A stretch of 12,410 nucleotides of DNA from Clostridiales bacterium. Lineage in GTDB: Bacteria; Bacillota_E; Sulfobacillia; Sulfobacillales; JAIMBI01. The notes below the pieces were generated by a model. It was given only the letters and a program-made list of their open reading frames with translations. It made no database searches and had not been told where the DNA came from. The position numbers and the translations under genes were made by a program. Within the stretch, counting starts at the first letter, position 1; each line of letters starts with the position of its first letter. Location of the stretch: contig DAHVOH010000085.1 in NCBI GenBank assembly GCA_027318915.1, positions 1 through 12,410 on the forward strand, read 5' to 3'. Shown here in pieces: positions 1 through 7,281 of the stretch.

Positions 1-63
1 GCGCCGGTCGAATGGCGCCGTGGTCCACTCCAATCCAACCTCTGCCCCACTCAGCCTGTCCAT
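1..63 (-). CDS. Possible start of an unidentified gene running off the left edge
   Basis: A frame of 21 codons opens with ATG at 63-61 and runs off the window. The residues read MDRLSGAEVGLEWTTAPFDR followed by R, too few to assign a family. The main support is a good ribosome binding site on the minus strand, GGAGGGG about six bases before the ATG. The gene would be co-directional with the operon that ends at 259. A second ATG four bases upstream (67-65) opens another frame and shares the same ribosome binding site, so the frame choice is uncertain. The 195 bases up to 259 contain no convincing gene. Confidence 0.3.
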   Translation of the reverse strand, partial: MDRLSGAEVGLEWTTAPFDRR

Positions 64-74
64 GCATGTCCCCT

Positions 75-103
75 CCGGTCGGCGCGGCTCGGTGCCCGAC
101 CGG
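75..103. repeat. Perfect 8-bp inverted repeat next to a putative ribosome binding site
   Basis: CCGGTCGG (75-82) and CCGACCGG (96-103) are perfect inverted complements with a 13-base loop. On the minus strand the second arm to be transcribed runs directly into the GGAGGGG ribosome binding site of the putative left-edge gene. It could be an operator, an attenuating hairpin, or a weak end of the upstream operon. There is no T-run after it, so a standard intrinsic terminator is unlikely. Confidence 0.35.
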
Positions 104-258
104 CCGCGGTGACGTCGCACCCGGGCGTCGGACAAACCCCGCGGAGATGGCTTTCGCCTCCCGCCGGTCCCGGCACGACATCCACGAACCCCACGCGGAA
201 GGTCGGGCCACACGCCGCCTCAGCCCCGCGCCACCGACGGCAAAAGCCCTCCATATGC

Positions 259-1107
259 TCAACCGCTCTGTTGCCCCGAAGACTCAAACGCATCGGCCAG
301 CCGGCCGATATCCCGCGCACCAAAGCCGCGACCCGCCACCATGTCATAGAGGGTGAGCGACTGGACCGTCAGCGGAATGGACACGCCGGCCGCATCGGCC
401 ATTGCTTGTGCCAGAACCAGGTCCTTCTTCATGAGATCAATGGAAAAGGTGTCTTCGAGCGTCCCCGCCAGGATCTTCGGGACGCGAATCTCCCAGACGG
501 CGTTTTTGCCGGCGCTGCCGCTGTTGGTGATGGCGTCATACAATTTCCCGAGGTCGACCTGAAGGCGTCGTGCCAGCGTCAGCACCTCCGCGACGGCCGC
601 CGCATTGATGCCGGTGAGCATGTTGTTCAGGAGTTTGGCCCGGCTGCCCGCGCCCACCGGTCCGAAATGCACGACGCGCCCCATCGGGTCGACGATGCGA
701 GCGGCTTGGACGACATCGTCGCCGTCGCCCCCGGCGAGGAAGACCCACGCTCCCGCCTGAGGCGGGCCTCCCAGCACCGGAGCCTCCACGTACCGGCCGC
801 CGCCCGCGCGCACCATGCGCTCCGCCAGAATAGCGGTCTCCGGGTCGATGGACGTGGTGTCCACCACCAGAATGCCCGACTGCAGGACGTGGGGAATGAC
901 CGCTCGGACTTCCGCCGGACCCGGCAGGGCCAGCAAGACCACCTCCGCGCTCAGGGCATCAAGATGGGCGGTCGCATACTGCGTCTGAGCCGCCTCCAGG
1001 CGGCGGACATCGCGGTCGTACACCACGATGTCGTACGTGCCGGCCAACCGATTCGCCATGACCGTCCCCATCTGACCAAAGCCCACCACGGCCACCGTTT
1101 CCGTCAA
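259..1107 (-). CDS. NAD(P)-dependent beta-hydroxyacid dehydrogenase, 3-hydroxyisobutyrate dehydrogenase family
   Basis: The 282-residue product is a cytosolic dehydrogenase of the family that includes 3-hydroxyisobutyrate, tartronate-semialdehyde and sulfolactaldehyde reductases. Seen in the sequence: a Rossmann dinucleotide motif GFGQMG (9-14), the substrate-loop equivalent DTTSIDP (83-89), and the catalytic region GAGSRAKLLNN with the expected Lys158 and Asn162. A typical C-terminal segment FSIDLMKKDL also occurs. The substrate loop PVLGGPPQAGAWVFLAGG is about two residues shorter than in the paralogue at 3614-4510, so the two enzymes probably differ in substrate. The start is TTG at 1107. 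GGGGAGGG lies about seven bases upstream of it, and the GxGxxG motif would be lost with the next ATG. It is the last gene of the five-gene operon, 36 bases after the ThDP enzyme. Family is clear; substrate is unknown. Confidence 0.85.
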   Translation of the reverse strand: MTETVAVVGFGQMGTVMANRLAGTYDIVVYDRDVRRLEAAQTQYATAHLDALSAEVVLLALPGPAEVRAVIPHVLQSGILVVDTTSIDPETAILAERMVRAGGGRYVEAPVLGGPPQAGAWVFLAGGDGDDVVQAARIVDPMGRVVHFGPVGAGSRAKLLNNMLTGINAAAVAEVLTLARRLQVDLGKLYDAITNSGSAGKNAVWEIRVPKILAGTLEDTFSIDLMKKDLVLAQAMADAAGVSIPLTVQSLTLYDMVAGRGFGARDIGRLADAFESSGQQSG

Positions 1108-1143
1108 TGCCGCGCCCTCCCCGTCGTGAAAAGTCAGCGTCGT

Positions 1144-2838
1144 TCAGCGATAGAGTCGGCGCACCGGCTTTTTGAGCGCATCGCGCCGCGCGGGAAGCGG
1201 AAATCGTTCCGGATCGACGGGGATCCGAATGACGTGGGTCTCGTGCGGCGCTGCCAACGCGTGCCGCAGGGCGTCGGCCACCGAATCCGGCGTCTCGGCC
1301 GTCACGGCGTCGACCCCGATGGCAGCGGCAACAGCGACCAAGTCGTGGGTGGTGAGATTGGTTCCGACATAGCGCGCGTCGTAGAAATATTGCTGGTTTG
1401 CCTTCTCCGCGCCCCACGCTTGGTTGTCAAACACCACGGCGGTTACGGGAATGCGATGCTCCACGGCCGTAAACAGGGCCGCGATGGACATCGAGAAGGC
1501 CCCGTCGCCCATCAGGGCTACCACGGCCCGCTCCGGACGGGCCAACTTCGCACCCAAGGCGGCCGGAAGCGAAAAGCCTACCCCGCCCAGTCCCAAGGGG
1601 GGAATCAAGGTCACCGGACCGGCATACGGCAGCATACTGTAGGCAAAGGAAGGGCTGCTGCCGATGTCCACCGTCCGGATGGCATCCGCAGGCAAAACGC
1701 GGGCCAGAGCCTGGTACGCCGCTTCCATGGTGAGCAGGCCGCCCGACCAAGCAGCGTTGCCGGCCAGTTCCTCCCGCCATTGGCTGGTCCAAGCGCCAAC
1801 CTGTTCCAGCGTATACTGCGAGTGGACAGTCATGCCCCGTAGAACCACACCCAGCGCCTGCGCGAATTGGCCGACATCGGCCACGATGCCTCGGTCTATG
1901 CGGTAGGTCCGGCCGATGTCCAAGCCGTTGTTGTTCACTTGGACGATTCGGGCTTCCGCCGGGAAATACCCTTCGCCGTAATACGGCAAGAAGCTGAACG
2001 GATCGAGGCGGGTCCCCAGGGCCAAGACCACGTCGGCCCGACGGAAGGCCTCCATGGCCGCCTTGGAGCCGCCGCGCCCCAAGGATCCCAGGTACCACGG
2101 GTGGTCGGATGCGACGGCATCGTTGTGCCCGTATGTCGTGCAGATGGGTGCGTGCAGGATCTCGGCCAGCCGCTCCACAGGAGATTGGGCATCGGCCCAG
2201 GCCACGCCGCCGCCCACCAAAATGATCGGGAACGCGGACCGTTCCAACAACGCGCGGACGGCCTGCACGTCTTCCGCGGCCGGCACGCCACGAACGGGGG
2301 CCACAATCAGATCCCGGGGACGGATGTCGACATCGGCCAACTCATACAGGAAGTCACGCGGGATATCCACAAAAGTCGGACCGAACGGCGGCGTCAAAGC
2401 AATCCGAACCGCTTGCTGAATCGCCTGCGCGATCCGATCGGTGCGATTGACCAGATGGCTCCACTTCGTAATGGGTTGCATGATGTGAACGTGATCAATC
2501 TCTTGGTAGGTGTCCGTGAACAGTTGGGTGGACGTGGGCGATCCGCTGATGACAATCATCGGCGATCGGGCACGGTAAGCCGTGGCCACCCCGGTCACGA
2601 GATTGGTGAGGCCGGCGCCATTTTGTACCAGACAAACGGCCGGTGTCCTCGACACGCGCGCATAGGCGTCGGCCATATGGCCGGCGACCTGCTCATGCCG
2701 CACACCCAAATACGTCATGGAGCTTTGGGGCAAGAGGTCGAACACCTCCAGAATGCTGGAACCGACAATACCGAACGCGTGCCGGATACCGGCCTGCGCC
2801 AGCTGCTCGACAACCTGTTCTCCACCGTTCAATTCCAT
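1144..2838 (-). CDS. xsc: ThDP-dependent enzyme, probable sulfoacetaldehyde acetyltransferase (Xsc-like)
   Basis: The 564-residue product has the three-domain layout of the acetolactate-synthase superfamily. Glu49 in VRHEQVAGHMADAY is the expected cofactor-activating glutamate. The ThDP/Mg motif is GDG (444-446) with DNQ at 471-473. Several segments match my memory of Xsc closely: YGHND (236-240), GSKAAME (257-263), ALGTRLDPFSFLP (273-285), IPVTAVVFDNQAWGAEK (463-479) and the C-terminal RRDALKKPVR (551-560). Xsc converts sulfoacetaldehyde and phosphate to acetyl phosphate and sulfite. Xsc is usually slightly longer (about 590 residues). The usual neighbour phosphotransacetylase is absent here, so a different aldehyde or 2-keto acid substrate is possible. 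Glyoxylate carboligase is less likely because it lacks that glutamate. ATG at 2838 is preferred over TTG at 2859 because it matches the Xsc N-terminus. The start overlaps the hydrolase gene by 10 bases. Confidence 0.75.
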   Translation of the reverse strand: MELNGGEQVVEQLAQAGIRHAFGIVGSSILEVFDLLPQSSMTYLGVRHEQVAGHMADAYARVSRTPAVCLVQNGAGLTNLVTGVATAYRARSPMIVISGSPTSTQLFTDTYQEIDHVHIMQPITKWSHLVNRTDRIAQAIQQAVRIALTPPFGPTFVDIPRDFLYELADVDIRPRDLIVAPVRGVPAAEDVQAVRALLERSAFPIILVGGGVAWADAQSPVERLAEILHAPICTTYGHNDAVASDHPWYLGSLGRGGSKAAMEAFRRADVVLALGTRLDPFSFLPYYGEGYFPAEARIVQVNNNGLDIGRTYRIDRGIVADVGQFAQALGVVLRGMTVHSQYTLEQVGAWTSQWREELAGNAAWSGGLLTMEAAYQALARVLPADAIRTVDIGSSPSFAYSMLPYAGPVTLIPPLGLGGVGFSLPAALGAKLARPERAVVALMGDGAFSMSIAALFTAVEHRIPVTAVVFDNQAWGAEKANQQYFYDARYVGTNLTTHDLVAVAAAIGVDAVTAETPDSVADALRHALAAPHETHVIRIPVDPERFPLPARRDALKKPVRRLYR

Positions 2839-3614
2839 CCGAACGTCCCGCCTTTCCAAAACCGCTCATCCAACACGTTGACCCCGTCGTACTTGCGCAG
2901 CCCCGGATCGTGCGACGGGAAGACGGTCCATTCACGCGGCAACTGTTGCAGCGTGACCGCCAAAACCAACCGATCCGTGGCAATGCCGTTGGGCGTCGGA
3001 GGCTCGCGGGCCAGATTCTCCCGTAAGGGAACGGTGTCGCCCGCCAGCAATATCGGCCCCCTCGGGCCCGCAATGAGGAGGCCCTGCGATCCGGGCGTGT
3101 GACCCGGCAACGGGATGACCTGCACGGCGGGGACATCCCTCCACGGACGCCAGGGTCCGTCGATCAAAGTGAACCGGTCCGGTTGGACGTAGGGAGCCGC
3201 CCTCTCGCGAAAATCGAAATAGATCCAATCGCCCGGCCCGGGCGATTGGGCGTATGCCGCCTCATTCCGCTGCACAAGGATGGTGGCCCCAGCGAACAGA
3301 CTCCAATTGGCGGCGTGGTCCCAATGGAGATGCGAGAGCACGACCGTCTCGACGTCCCCGGGCGCGGCGCCGATGGCGGCCAAACGCTGCAGTGGCTCTT
3401 GCGCCGCGGTTCGGCTGTAGTGCCGATGGCCCATCGCGTGGGCCCGCGGCACAGCGGTGCCCCCCGTATCAAACAGCAGACGGTGGCCCTGGTACTCCAT
3501 CCACCACATGACCATGGGGGCATTGATGGCGACATCAGCAGACAGGCCGGGGCAAAAGGTGGCGGGTTGCACCGCCAAATCGCCCACGACCAGCGGCACT
3601 AAACGCATCGACAT
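2829..3614 (-). CDS. Metallo-beta-lactamase-fold hydrolase, lactonase-like
   Basis: The 261-residue product is a metallo-beta-lactamase-fold protein of the N-acyl-homoserine-lactonase-like group. The binuclear metal ligands are all visible: HLHWDH (95-100), His172 in GHTPGSQ, Asp193 in AGDT and His235 in PSHD. No signal peptide is evident, so it is probably cytosolic. In this operon it more likely opens a lactone or cleaves an ester of the catabolic substrate than quenches a signal; that is inference. ATG at 3614 is chosen because AGGAGG lies six bases upstream; TTG at 3617 would sit too close, and ATG at 3608 is a weaker alternative. The start overlaps the stop of the preceding reductase by one base (TGATG), and the stop overlaps the next gene, suggesting translational coupling. 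Confidence 0.85.
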   Translation of the reverse strand: MSMRLVPLVVGDLAVQPATFCPGLSADVAINAPMVMWWMEYQGHRLLFDTGGTAVPRAHAMGHRHYSRTAAQEPLQRLAAIGAAPGDVETVVLSHLHWDHAANWSLFAGATILVQRNEAAYAQSPGPGDWIYFDFRERAAPYVQPDRFTLIDGPWRPWRDVPAVQVIPLPGHTPGSQGLLIAGPRGPILLAGDTVPLRENLAREPPTPNGIATDRLVLAVTLQQLPREWTVFPSHDPGLRKYDGVNVLDERFWKGGTFGWN

Positions 3615-4510
3615 CAAACGCCTCCTATGCGCGTCTCAATGATCTCTTCCCACCAAGGCACGATGGCGGCGACATCCCGGCCACCCCATCCTCGTGCGGC
3701 CAGCAGCTGATACACTTGCGCGGTTAGCGAACCGTGGAGCAACGGGACGCCAACCTCTTGGGCATAGCGGCCCGCGAGCCGGAGATCCTTCAACGCCAGA
3801 TCAATGGTGAACCCGGGATGATAATTTCCGGGTCCGATATTGACCCCCCAGCGACGGTCCATCGCCGTGCTTTGGGCGCTCCCCGTGCGGAGCACTTCAT
3901 AGACGCGGGCGGCGCTGATTCCAGCTTTGGCCCCTAGGGCAAACGCCTCGGCAAATACCAGCGTGTTGCCCAACGACACGAGGTTGTTCAACAGCTTGAG
4001 GGTCGCCGCTTGGGCGGGACTGTCCACCCAATGAATCTCACGACCGATGCGGGGCAGGACCTCCGCGAGAGCCGACCGCCCCGAGTCCGCGACCCCGGCG
4101 ATGACGGTCAGCGTGCCCTGCCGGGCGCCCGTCTGGCCTCCGATGACGGGACATTGGGCATAAATCAACCCGGATGCCGCGGCCGTCCGAGTAAACCTCT
4201 CCGCACTGTGCGGATCAACCGTGCTAGTGTCTGCGATGATAAGGTCGGAGACTCCTATCTTGCCTATGTCATCCAGGACCCGCTCCACCTGAGCGGGTCC
4301 CGGCAGCGAGAGCACCAACAGTTGAGCGCGGGCCGCCAGCTCCGCCAGGCTTTCCGCGCGCTCAATCCCTCCCAGGTCGTTTCCGGCCCAGACTCCGGGA
4401 TCAACATCCAGGCCCAGGACCGCGCAGGAGTCCGCTCCCAAGTGGCGAGCCATCTCGCGTCCCATCACCCCAAGTCCCACCACGCCGATGGTTCCGATCT
4501 GGCTGTTCAT
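3614..4510 (-). CDS. NAD(P)-dependent beta-hydroxyacid dehydrogenase, 3-hydroxyisobutyrate dehydrogenase family (second copy)
   Basis: The 298-residue product has all family marks: GLGVMG (12-17) for dinucleotide binding, DTSTVDP (94-100), the loop PVIGGQTGARQGTLTVIAG (121-139), the catalytic LKLLNN with Lys172 and Asn176, and FTIDLALKDL near the C-terminus. It is the more canonical of the two paralogues in the operon. Possible substrates include hydroxyisobutyrate, tartronate semialdehyde and sulfo-aldehydes; the sequence does not decide. The open frame continues upstream to 5434, but that part is antisense to nothing meaningful and overlaps the transporter in another frame. ATG at 4510 is the true start, with GGGGGAG eight bases upstream and the Rossmann motif beginning directly after it. 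The gene lies 20 bases after the transporter and overlaps the hydrolase by one base. Confidence 0.87.
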   Translation of the reverse strand: MNSQIGTIGVVGLGVMGREMARHLGADSCAVLGLDVDPGVWAGNDLGGIERAESLAELAARAQLLVLSLPGPAQVERVLDDIGKIGVSDLIIADTSTVDPHSAERFTRTAAASGLIYAQCPVIGGQTGARQGTLTVIAGVADSGRSALAEVLPRIGREIHWVDSPAQAATLKLLNNLVSLGNTLVFAEAFALGAKAGISAARVYEVLRTGSAQSTAMDRRWGVNIGPGNYHPGFTIDLALKDLRLAGRYAQEVGVPLLHGSLTAQVYQLLAARGWGGRDVAAIVPWWEEIIETRIGGV

Positions 4511-4530
4511 GCGGCGAACTCCCCCGTGGG

Positions 4531-5907
4531 TTACTGTGATAGTTTTTCCAGCGATTGACCTTTCGTCTCGGTTCCGAACAGGATCATCGCCGCCACAGCG
4601 ACGACGGCATCCAGGCAAAACACCAACATCGCGCCGGACAACCCGACCGACTTTAACAAGAGCGGCAGGATGAGGATGCCCACGATGGACCCCAGTCGAC
4701 CCAGCCCCGCCGCAAACCCCGTGCCCAGGGAGCGAATCTCGGTCGGAAAGACCTCCGGAGCCACCACGCCGACCAACCCGGCCGGTCCGATCCACGCCGA
4801 CAACTGGAACAGACTGAAGAGCGCCAGCAGCACACCGAAGATGAGATGGTGCGCCAGCAGGGATACGGTGAGGTCGACCGCCGCCAAGAGCGAGAATCCC
4901 AAGATGGCCAGCGTCTTGCGACCCGCCCGTTCGACCGACAGGTACATGATCGTCGAGCCCATAACGGCAAACACGGCGACGATCATCCCTCCCAGCAACG
5001 ATCGCGAGGCGGTGAAGCCCAAGGTCTTGAAGATGAATGGGGTGAAATATCCGATGCCGTACGTGTTGACCGTGATGCAGAACCACATGAACACGATGTA
5101 CAAGGTGCGGCGGGTTTGGGCCGGTGACGCGAACAGGGCAGAAAACCGGGGCCGTACCGGTGTCGGTCGCGACGCACGGTCGCGGGAGTCGGCGTGAAAC
5201 GAGGCGACGGATCCCGTGCCGCCGGCGACGGTTGACGCACTGACGGCCTCTGCTTCCTGTGTACGACCCTGAAGGAACAGCCAGCGGGGCGACTCCGGCA
5301 AAGCGCGTCGCCGGATCAACACGATGGCCGCCGGGATGACCGAGAGGGCAAAGAGAAAGCGCCACGTGTTGGGACCAAAGACCGGAAGGAACAAGTAACT
5401 GATGGCATAGGTGATCAGACTGCCGACCGTCCACATGATCCAGGTGCTGGCGTTGAGGCGTCCCCGAGCCTTGTTCGGTGCAAATTCCGCGATGATCGTG
5501 AAGCTGAGCGCTTGGTCAGCGCCGATGCCGAAGCCCAGGGCAGCCCGACAAAACAGCAGCATGCCGTAATTGACGGACAGTGCGCTGAGGATGGCAAACA
5601 GGCCATACAGCACGATGTCCCACGTGTACATGAACTTCCGGCCAAAACGGTCCGACAAGTACCCGACCGACAAAGCGCCGACGAATGTGCCCACGTATGT
5701 GGAGATGGCGAGAAACGAAATCTGCACGGCGCCCAGCTGGAAGTACGGCACCAGGAAAATCAGAGCCGAAGCAATATTAGTAAAATCATACCCTTCCAGG
5801 AAGACGCCCATACCGGACAGGAATGTTACCAGCCTGTGGAAACGGTTCACCGACGCATCGTCCAGCGCTTGCAGCGCGGACGCGGACACGCTTGGTGTCG
5901 TCGCCAT
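4531..5907 (-). CDS. MFS transporter, sugar/organic-acid porter type
   Basis: The 458-residue product is an inner-membrane major facilitator with about twelve hydrophobic segments and a hydrophilic central loop at roughly 210-265. Signature motifs are GYLSDRFGRK (82-91) between helices 2 and 3, PESPRWL (204-210) after helix 6, the repeat motif ERAGRK (326-331), and ETKGQSLE (447-454) at the end, as in the sugar-porter and aromatic-acid/H+ symporter groups. It probably imports the substrate of the operon by proton symport. ATG at 5907 is preferred over the ATGs at 5928 and 5923 because AGGAGGGG lies just upstream of 5907. It is the first gene of the operon and faces the LysR gene, so it should be the most directly controlled. 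The substrate cannot be read from the sequence. Confidence 0.9.
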   Translation of the reverse strand: MATTPSVSASALQALDDASVNRFHRLVTFLSGMGVFLEGYDFTNIASALIFLVPYFQLGAVQISFLAISTYVGTFVGALSVGYLSDRFGRKFMYTWDIVLYGLFAILSALSVNYGMLLFCRAALGFGIGADQALSFTIIAEFAPNKARGRLNASTWIMWTVGSLITYAISYLFLPVFGPNTWRFLFALSVIPAAIVLIRRRALPESPRWLFLQGRTQEAEAVSASTVAGGTGSVASFHADSRDRASRPTPVRPRFSALFASPAQTRRTLYIVFMWFCITVNTYGIGYFTPFIFKTLGFTASRSLLGGMIVAVFAVMGSTIMYLSVERAGRKTLAILGFSLLAAVDLTVSLLAHHLIFGVLLALFSLFQLSAWIGPAGLVGVVAPEVFPTEIRSLGTGFAAGLGRLGSIVGILILPLLLKSVGLSGAMLVFCLDAVVAVAAMILFGTETKGQSLEKLSQ

Positions 5908-5954
5908 GCTTCCCCTCCTGCATCTCATGCTAGTGGAACTTGTTCGGGCAACGG

Positions 5955-5967
5955 TAATATCGCGTTA
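5955..5967. promoter_or_regulatory. Candidate LysR box 1 (T-N11-A)
   Basis: The 13 bases TAATATCGCGTTA fit T-N11-A with TAA/TTA arms. The site lies about halfway between the divergent transporter and LysR start codons, where a LysR-type regulator normally binds. The arms are only three bases long, so this is the weaker of two sites. Confidence 0.4.
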
Positions 5968-5977
5968 TCATCAGGCA

Positions 5978-5992
5978 ATAGGCGAGCCCTAT
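5978..5992. promoter_or_regulatory. Candidate LysR box 2 (T-N11-A, perfect 5-bp arms)
   Basis: ATAGG-CGAGC-CCTAT is a perfect inverted repeat with a five-base spacer and fits T-N11-A at 5979-5991. It ends 20 bases before the LysR start, suiting a primary recognition and autorepression site. Its centre is about 24 bases from that of box 1, roughly two helical turns, so a regulator tetramer could bind both. Assignment rests on position and form only. Confidence 0.55.
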
Positions 5993-6012
5993 CACAGAGA
6001 GGACGGCGCGGC

Positions 6013-6951
6013 GTGCGACTGACGCAACTCATCTATTTGGACGCGGTGATCCGCCATGGCAGTTTTCACAAAGCGGCCGCGGCGCTGCACATCACGCAGC
6101 CCACCCTCAGCGAGCAGATTCATGCCTTGGAAGAGGAGTTGGACGTGCTCCTCCTGCAGCGTTCGCCAACCGGTACGATACCCACCGCGCAGGGCCAGCA
6201 GGTCCACACCCATGTGCAATCGATCTTGGCGGCGGTCGACGATATTTACCAGGAAACGCGGCTGGACCGACATATGGAAGTACGGGTGGGCATTATCCCC
6301 ACCGTGCAGCAGTGGGGATGTCTCGGCGAACTGGCCACGCGTATGGCCGGCATTCAACCGCACGTACAGCTGCAGGTCAATCAATACGGAGCCCTCGACA
6401 TCACGCACAAGATCGACGTCGGCGCGCTGGATGTGGGATGCGTGACCTGGACGGATGCGCTTGCCCCCCGGTTTCCCCACACCAGGGTGCGCAAGCTGGT
6501 GCCGGGCCGGATTGTGCTGGCCGTTTCCCCCCAACATCCGTTGGCGGAGAAATCTCGCGTGACTCTTCGTGAGATTGCGGCGCATCCTTTGGTCGTCTTC
6601 CCCGAAGGATACCTGATGCACGAGTTGGTTCTGGGACATTTTCGCCGGGAGGGCTACCCATTTCGCGTCCTGTACTATTCCGAGAACGGGGCGACATTGA
6701 TCCAGACCATTCGCCGCGGCGATGCGGTCGGGTTCTTATACGTTCTGGACCCTTCCTTCTCGTGGGCCAATCCGCGAGACGACCTCGTGCGCATACCCGT
6801 GCCGGAGTTGGCGGAGCCCATTTGGCTGGTGGTTGCCCACCATGCCGTGCTGCGGGGAACGCGTGGCCGCCTCATCCGTGAAACGACAGCGGTCATCGAG
6901 AATCTGTTGCGGGGTAATGATGCGCCGGATGCACCCGTCGGCGATCGATGA
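6013..6951 (+). CDS. LysR-family transcriptional regulator
   Basis: The 312-residue product has the normal length and layout of a LysR-type regulator. The N-terminal winged helix-turn-helix covers about residues 1-60; the recognition part is near 18-37, with AAAALHITQPTLSEQIHALE as the typical core. A linker helix follows, then a substrate-binding domain to about residue 300. GTG at 6013 is the start: it places MRLTQLIYLDAVIRHGSF at the N-terminus as in the family, and AGAGAGG lies about ten bases upstream. The longer open frame back to 5512 runs antisense through the transporter and is not real. The gene is divergent from the five-gene catabolic operon and probably activates it in response to a pathway metabolite, binding the two dyads between them. 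The inducer is unknown. Confidence 0.92.
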   Translation: MRLTQLIYLDAVIRHGSFHKAAAALHITQPTLSEQIHALEEELDVLLLQRSPTGTIPTAQGQQVHTHVQSILAAVDDIYQETRLDRHMEVRVGIIPTVQQWGCLGELATRMAGIQPHVQLQVNQYGALDITHKIDVGALDVGCVTWTDALAPRFPHTRVRKLVPGRIVLAVSPQHPLAEKSRVTLREIAAHPLVVFPEGYLMHELVLGHFRREGYPFRVLYYSENGATLIQTIRRGDAVGFLYVLDPSFSWANPRDDLVRIPVPELAEPIWLVVAHHAVLRGTRGRLIRETTAVIENLLRGNDAPDAPVGDR

Positions 6952-7281
6952 CCGCGGCCGTCATTCCGCCATCCGCGACGTCGACATGGAGAGGAGATCG
7001 CGCGGCGGCGCCCCCGACGCCTCCCGCCCCGGCGGCCCATCGATTCTAATGCCCCACCGGCGGTCGGCCTGGGTCTGACGCACGTCATCTTTCGTGGCAC
7101 ACAATTCGGCACTCCACTATCATTGGTGAGTGTAGGGTCCGAGCGGGTCCCGGGTCGGCATGGTGGGGGACCTGTATCGGGCTCAGAGTGTCGTAGGCAT
7201 GAGCTTCGGCCCAGTGCGGGACAGACGGCATGGACCATTGGCCCATCACACATCGGTGGCAGACGGGAAGGGGGCTCCGGC
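6952..7281. other. Intergenic region upstream of the formate dehydrogenase operon
   Basis: These 330 bases between the regulator and the formate dehydrogenase hold no convincing gene. They contain a 12-base palindrome (7076-7087), a possible -10 hexamer TATCAT (7118-7123) without a good -35 partner, and a six-base inverted pair GGTCCC (7146-7151) and GGGACC (7167-7172). The formate dehydrogenase promoter should lie here, since its neighbour upstream ends at 6951. No clear terminator for the regulator gene is visible. Confidence 0.5.
7076..7087. promoter_or_regulatory. Palindrome TGACG-CA-CGTCA, candidate operator
   Basis: Five-base arms TGACG and CGTCA flank CA. The two-base spacer is too short for an RNA hairpin with a full stem, so a protein-binding site is the better reading. 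It lies about 30 bases before the possible -10 hexamer upstream of the formate dehydrogenase operon. The binding factor is unknown, and a chance palindrome of this size is possible in 330 bases. Confidence 0.3.

Noticed and set aside
109..1842. Long plus-strand open frame of 577 codons
   Set aside because: It is antisense to the dehydrogenase and ThDP genes, shows no recognisable motif and is rich in Arg, His and Gln, as expected from the reverse of GC-rich genes.
4511..5434. N-terminal extension of the second dehydrogenase to 606 residues
   Set aside because: The extension lies in an out-of-phase frame over the transporter; ATG at 4510 has a good ribosome binding site and fits the family start.
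7095..7111. Sigma-54 type promoter TGGCAC...CGGCA, tempting because E. coli fdhF is sigma-54 dependent
   Set aside because: The GG to GC spacing is eleven bases instead of ten, the -12 element is poor, and no sigma-54 activator gene is in the window.
7139..7172. GGTCC/GGACC pairing as part of a tRNA, possibly selC
   Set aside because: No acceptor stem, T-loop GTTCGA or anticodon arm could be placed around it.
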